Source: Nitrospirota bacterium
GTDB taxonomy: Bacteria > Nitrospirota > Nitrospiria > Nitrospirales > Nitrospiraceae
Length of the DNA stretch: 13,570 nt
Assembly: GCA_016195505.1 (NCBI GenBank)
Contig: JACPZN010000233.1
Span: 1 to 13,570, forward strand
Reading direction: 5' to 3'
Shown: piece after piece, positions 13,376-13,570 of the stretch
Layout: the number at the start of each line of letters is the position of its first letter
How positions within the stretch are numbered: position 1 is the stretch's first letter
Translations under genes and position numbers: made by a program
Notes under the pieces: model-generated
The model's input: only the letters and a program-made list of their open reading frames with translations
Database searches by the model: none
What the model was told of the DNA's origin: nothing

Positions 13376-13570
13376 CTAGGCGACTTTCACCCCGTCGAGT
13401 ACTTCTCGTACTTTTTGTGTGAGCACATTTGGCGTAAACGGTTTCTGCAGAAACGCCGTACCCCGTTTGACGCCGCCCTGCGAAAATACAGGGTGGTCGG
13501 GATATCCGGACATGTACAGCACTTTGATATCAGGCCGCACGACCGTCAGCTTTTCGGCCACTTCCGGCCC
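13376..13570 (-). CDS. Receiver (REC) domain C-terminus, probably of a hybrid histidine kinase
   Basis: The frame is open from the window edge to a TAG at 13378-13376; only the last 64 residues are seen. VLYMSGYPDHPVF carries the conserved Ser/Thr switch position, and FLQKPFTPNVLTQKVREVLD has the invariant Lys of the phosphorylation site. The FLQKPFTPxxLxxKVREVLD ending is typical of receiver domains fused to PAS-type histidine kinases. The phosphoacceptor aspartate and any kinase domain lie outside. An ATG-like start within the window is a shadow. Confidence 0.85.
   Translation of the reverse strand, partial: GPEVAEKLTVVRPDIKVLYMSGYPDHPVFSQGGVKRGTAFLQKPFTPNVLTQKVREVLDGVKVA

Overview
The window looks like chromosome from a Nitrospira-type bacterium (phylum Nitrospirota). 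That is an inference from moderately high G+C, protein families I associate with that genus (DUF5069, a CbbQ/NirQ/NorQ-type ATPase, paired glycine-zipper lipoproteins, a hybrid-kinase receiver domain) and degenerate CGTGAAGC-type intergenic repeats. No rRNA, tRNA, transposase or CRISPR array was seen.

Layout. 1-730, minus strand: the N-terminal part of a small exported protein and a small zinc-ribbon protein. 1029-2567, minus: a GAF / AAA+ / Fis-type activator of sigma-54 RNA polymerase. 2568-4045: a foreign-looking island. It holds a 19-bp inverted repeat, a DUF6602 gene and, overlapping the 3' end of that gene, a well-formed 60-bp integron attC site. The first bases of the unit are complementary to the start of the attC, as in an integron gene cassette, and an attI-like core sits at the left junction. 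No integron integrase gene is present. 4046-4417, plus: a truncated haemoglobin.

4573-10275, minus: nine genes in one direction. In transcription order they are a DoxX membrane protein, an NmrA-like NAD(P)-binding protein, DUF5069, pirin, a shortened DsbA/FrnE-like thioredoxin-fold protein, a VOC protein, a Rieske/flavodoxin fusion, a second VOC protein and a double-CDGSH iron-sulfur protein. Three of them overlap (GTGA and TGATG). A strong sigma-70-type promoter precedes doxX, and its -35/-10 spacer holds a perfect 8-2-8 palindrome, placed for repression by a MarR- or HxlR-like regulator. Together the set reads as an inducible redox/electrophile (quinone-like) defence operon: metal-dependent ring or thiol chemistry (VOC, pirin), NAD(P)H and flavin reduction, and iron-sulfur electron carriers.

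10470-10961, plus: an OB-fold-like lipoprotein. 11010-12365, minus: two paralogous glycine-zipper lipoproteins and a DUF167 (YggU) protein. 12378-13193, minus: a MoxR-type CbbQ/NirQ/NorQ ATPase without a visible VWA partner. 13376-13570, minus: the C-terminal end of a response-regulator receiver domain, probably of a hybrid histidine kinase.

The most noteworthy items are the solitary integron cassette with a putative PD-(D/E)XK protein, the operator-controlled redox operon with its Rieske-flavodoxin fusion, and the internally deleted DsbA-like protein.
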